Assembly: GCA_015067585.1 (NCBI GenBank) | Contig: SVMC01000003.1 | Coordinates: forward strand, 1-64,000 | From: Oscillospiraceae bacterium | GTDB lineage: Bacteria > Bacillota > Clostridia > Oscillospirales > Oscillospiraceae | Length of the DNA: 64,000 nt | Direction: 5' to 3' | Shown: one piece after another, positions 62,124-64,000 of the stretch | How positions within the stretch are numbered: the stretch's first letter is position 1 | Layout: each line of letters starts with the position of its first letter | Position numbers and translations under genes: made by a program | The notes under the pieces: generated by a model | Database searches by the model: none | What the model was told of the DNA's origin: nothing | The model's input: only the letters and a program-made list of their open reading frames with translations

Positions 62124-62993
62124 ATGATAGGACTAATGAATTCACTGCGGGAGTATGGCAGCCTGATCCCGAAACCAACGGTTATGGATATTCTGGATAT
62201 CCTGTTGGTTGCCTGCCTGTTTTACTGGATCTTTATGCTGATCCGGCAGACGCCTGCGTTCAGGATCCTGAAGAGCATTGGACTGATCCTGGTCGTGTTT
62301 GCTCTGACCCGGATCCTGCAGATGCATGCCCTAAACTTTGTGCTGAACTTTGTGTTGGAATTGGGTGCTTTTGCGCTGATCATTATTTTCCAGCCGGAGT
62401 TGCGTCGAGGTCTTGAGCATATCGGGGCCAGACGATTTATGGAGTATTTTTCCGGGCGGGACACCTCCAAACAGAGTGAGTATGTGGTGGAGCAGCTGGT
62501 TCTGGCCTGTGAAAAGTTTTCCCAAAGCCGTACCGGCGCTCTGATCGTTCTGGAACGAACCACCCCACTGGAGCATTATTTCACCAATGGCACCATCATC
62601 GATGCCAAGGTTTCCGAGGAGCTTCTGGCCAATATCTTCTTTCCCAAGGCGGCGCTGCATGACGGTGCGCTGATCATTCAGGGAGAGCGGGCGGCTGCAG
62701 CTGCCTGTGTGCTGCCTCTGACGGAGAATTCCCGACTCAGCTCCGATCTTGGTACCCGTCACCGTGCGGGCATCGGCATGAGCGAAGCAACGGATGCTGT
62801 GGTGGTGATCGTCTCGGAAGAGACCGGAATCATTTCCGTGGCTGTGGGCGGTCATCTCAAGCGGCATCTGGAACCGGAGACCCTGCAGAAGCTCCTGATT
62901 CAGGAACTGGGACTGCGGGAGGAGAATCAGCCGAACCTTTTGGATCGTTTGAAGCGGCATTTTACTGGGGAGGAAAAAGATCATGAGAAATAA
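62124..62993 (+). CDS. cdaA: Diadenylate cyclase CdaA
   Basis: Makes cyclic di-AMP at the membrane. The 289-residue protein has three N-terminal spans (about 15-95) and a DAC domain with PKAALHDGALII and LGTRHRAGIGMSEATD. An ATG 18 nt upstream is in frame; GGGGTGA supports the one given, but both are possible. The stop overlaps cdaR by 11 bp, the usual cdaA-cdaR(-glmM) order in Firmicutes. Confidence 0.95.
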   Translation: MIGLMNSLREYGSLIPKPTVMDILDILLVACLFYWIFMLIRQTPAFRILKSIGLILVVFALTRILQMHALNFVLNFVLELGAFALIIIFQPELRRGLEHIGARRFMEYFSGRDTSKQSEYVVEQLVLACEKFSQSRTGALIVLERTTPLEHYFTNGTIIDAKVSEELLANIFFPKAALHDGALIIQGERAAAAACVLPLTENSRLSSDLGTRHRAGIGMSEATDAVVVIVSEETGIISVAVGGHLKRHLEPETLQKLLIQELGLREENQPNLLDRLKRHFTGEEKDHEK

Positions 62994-64000
62994 ACTCCTT
63001 GCAATGCTGCTGGCCCTGCTTGCGGCGATCTCTGTCTGGCTTTATGATGTGACGGTGGTGAATCCAAATGACACGGATACCTTCTCTTCCATTCCCGTTG
63101 TATTTGAGAATGAAGACGCGATCAGGGAGCAGGATCTGATGATGACATCGGAACGCGATGTCACTGTGTCCCTGCGCATTTCCGGCAGACGGTCAGAACT
63201 GAAGAAGCTATCCAGAAACAATATTCAGATCACGGTAGATCTGTCTCAGGTCGATGAAGTGGGCACCCATGAGCTTCTCTACAATATCAGATATCCTGCC
63301 AATGTTTCCAGCGGAGAGCTTTCTGTTGAGACCCGTACACCCTCCTATGTTTCCGTAACGGTGGAGCATTATATCCGCCGGGCAGTGGAGGTCCGCACGG
63401 TCTTTGAGGGCGAAGGGACGGCGGAAAACGATGGCGAATCTCTGGCGATCGATACCGATGCTATGACCGTTTCCCCCATGGAAGTGATGGTCACCGGCCC
63501 TGCGGCACTGGTGGAAACCATCGACTACGCCAGAATCGTGATCAACAAAACTGCCATTACCCAGACGACAGTGGCGGATTACAGCTATGAACTGATGGAT
63601 CAGGATGGAGAAGTGATCCCACGGGATGAACTGGTGACGGATGTGGAAAAAGTTTCCGTGTCTATTCCGGTGCTGAAATACAAGGAAGTTCCGCTGACAC
63701 TCAAAACAGTGGCAGGCGGCGGCGCCACCGTCGATAATATCAGCTATACCCTTTCTGAGGAAAGCATCATGATCTCCGGCGATGCTGCCGCTGTGGATAA
63801 GATCAATCAGATCGAGCTGGGCACACTGGACTTTGCCACGGTGACCGGCCCCACCAATAAAACCTATCCCATCACCCTGCCGGAGGGCATCAACAATGCC
63901 TCCGGTGTGGCAGAGGTGCAGGCAGCGGTGCGGGTCACCGGTCTGAATGTTGTAACTATGACCATTTCTGATTTTGAGCTTATCAATGTGCCGGAGGATA
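62983..64000 (+). CDS. cdaR: CdaA regulatory protein CdaR (YbbR domains), partial
   Basis: The gene runs off the right edge; 339 codons are visible. The protein opens with a membrane anchor (LLAMLLALLAAISVWLYDVTV) and continues with YbbR repeats: IPVVFENEDAI, VSLRISGRRSELKKL, VTVEHYIRRAVEVRTVFEG, VMVTGPAALVETIDYA and a third repeat with IMISGDAAAVDKINQIEL. CdaR sits outside the membrane and adjusts CdaA activity. GGGGAGG is 10 nt before the ATG, inside the end of cdaA. Confidence 0.93.
   Translation, partial: MRNKLLAMLLALLAAISVWLYDVTVVNPNDTDTFSSIPVVFENEDAIREQDLMMTSERDVTVSLRISGRRSELKKLSRNNIQITVDLSQVDEVGTHELLYNIRYPANVSSGELSVETRTPSYVSVTVEHYIRRAVEVRTVFEGEGTAENDGESLAIDTDAMTVSPMEVMVTGPAALVETIDYARIVINKTAITQTTVADYSYELMDQDGEVIPRDELVTDVEKVSVSIPVLKYKEVPLTLKTVAGGGATVDNISYTLSEESIMISGDAAAVDKINQIELGTLDFATVTGPTNKTYPITLPEGINNASGVAEVQAAVRVTGLNVVTMTISDFELINVPED

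Overview
The window looks like the chromosome of an uncultured-type gut Firmicute, most likely Clostridia/Oscillospirales. The reasons are strong AGGAGG-type ribosome binding sites, Gram-positive markers (PlsY, LTA-synthase-like sulfatase, CdaA/CdaR, SLH-anchored surface proteins, a lysine riboswitch), intergenic hairpin elements of a kind I associate with that group, and many small XRE regulators. The taxonomic placement is inference; there is no rRNA in the window. Most genes read as ordinary chromosomal housekeeping, interrupted by a few accessory patches with lower GC.

Layout. 1-1300: a MITE-like element, a terminator and three small unknown genes on the minus strand. 1300-8200: metallophosphoesterase, a LysA-like PLP-fold protein lacking its PLP lysine, a DegV gene broken by a frameshift, plsY, two DEDDh exonucleases, a lipoprotein and a cell-wall amidase. 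8230-8773: a tiny XRE repressor with a clean operator over the promoter of a divergent Cys-rich small protein. 8800-19830: lipoprotein, unknown protein, MATE pump, tRNA-Val, radical SAM enzyme, two-component system, lipase, mutY, MFS carrier, dus, tRNA-Leu. 20232-22307: LTA-synthase-like protein. 22432-29262 and 32322-40202: two giant secreted, SLH-anchored polysaccharide enzymes. The first fuses a GH67 alpha-glucuronidase to an SGNH esterase through an internal SLH block. The second is a GH3 enzyme in reversed domain order with six carbohydrate-binding-like modules between its two halves, followed by a rod of exact 105-residue alanine-rich repeats and C-terminal SLH domains. Between them lie DUF1643, AlkD-like and unknown genes.

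40920-45527 is an accessory stretch of XRE regulators, an ECF sigma/anti-sigma/secreted-protein cassette, and a regulator fused to a desulfoferrodoxin-like domain. 45608-53777 holds a complete arginine pathway as two divergent operons, argG-argH-argF on the minus strand and argC-argJ-argB-argD on the plus strand, with candidate ARG boxes between them. Then come bioY, two secreted/anchored unknowns (one lysozyme-like), two small unknown genes, an NhaC-family transporter under a lysine riboswitch, a DUF3343/cysteine-desulfurase pair, and cdaA-cdaR running off the right end.

How the parts may work together: the two giant enzymes together have activities suited to side-chain removal and exo-cleavage on glucuronoxylan-like polymers at the cell surface, both held by SLH domains. 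No dedicated sugar importer or sugar regulator lies next to them; a nearby MFS carrier and the LTA-synthase-like gene are only positional candidates. The most unusual items are the architectures of these two proteins, the LysA-like pseudoenzyme, the operator-controlled Cys-rich microprotein, and the riboswitch-controlled NhaC protein with a DnaJ-like cysteine insert.
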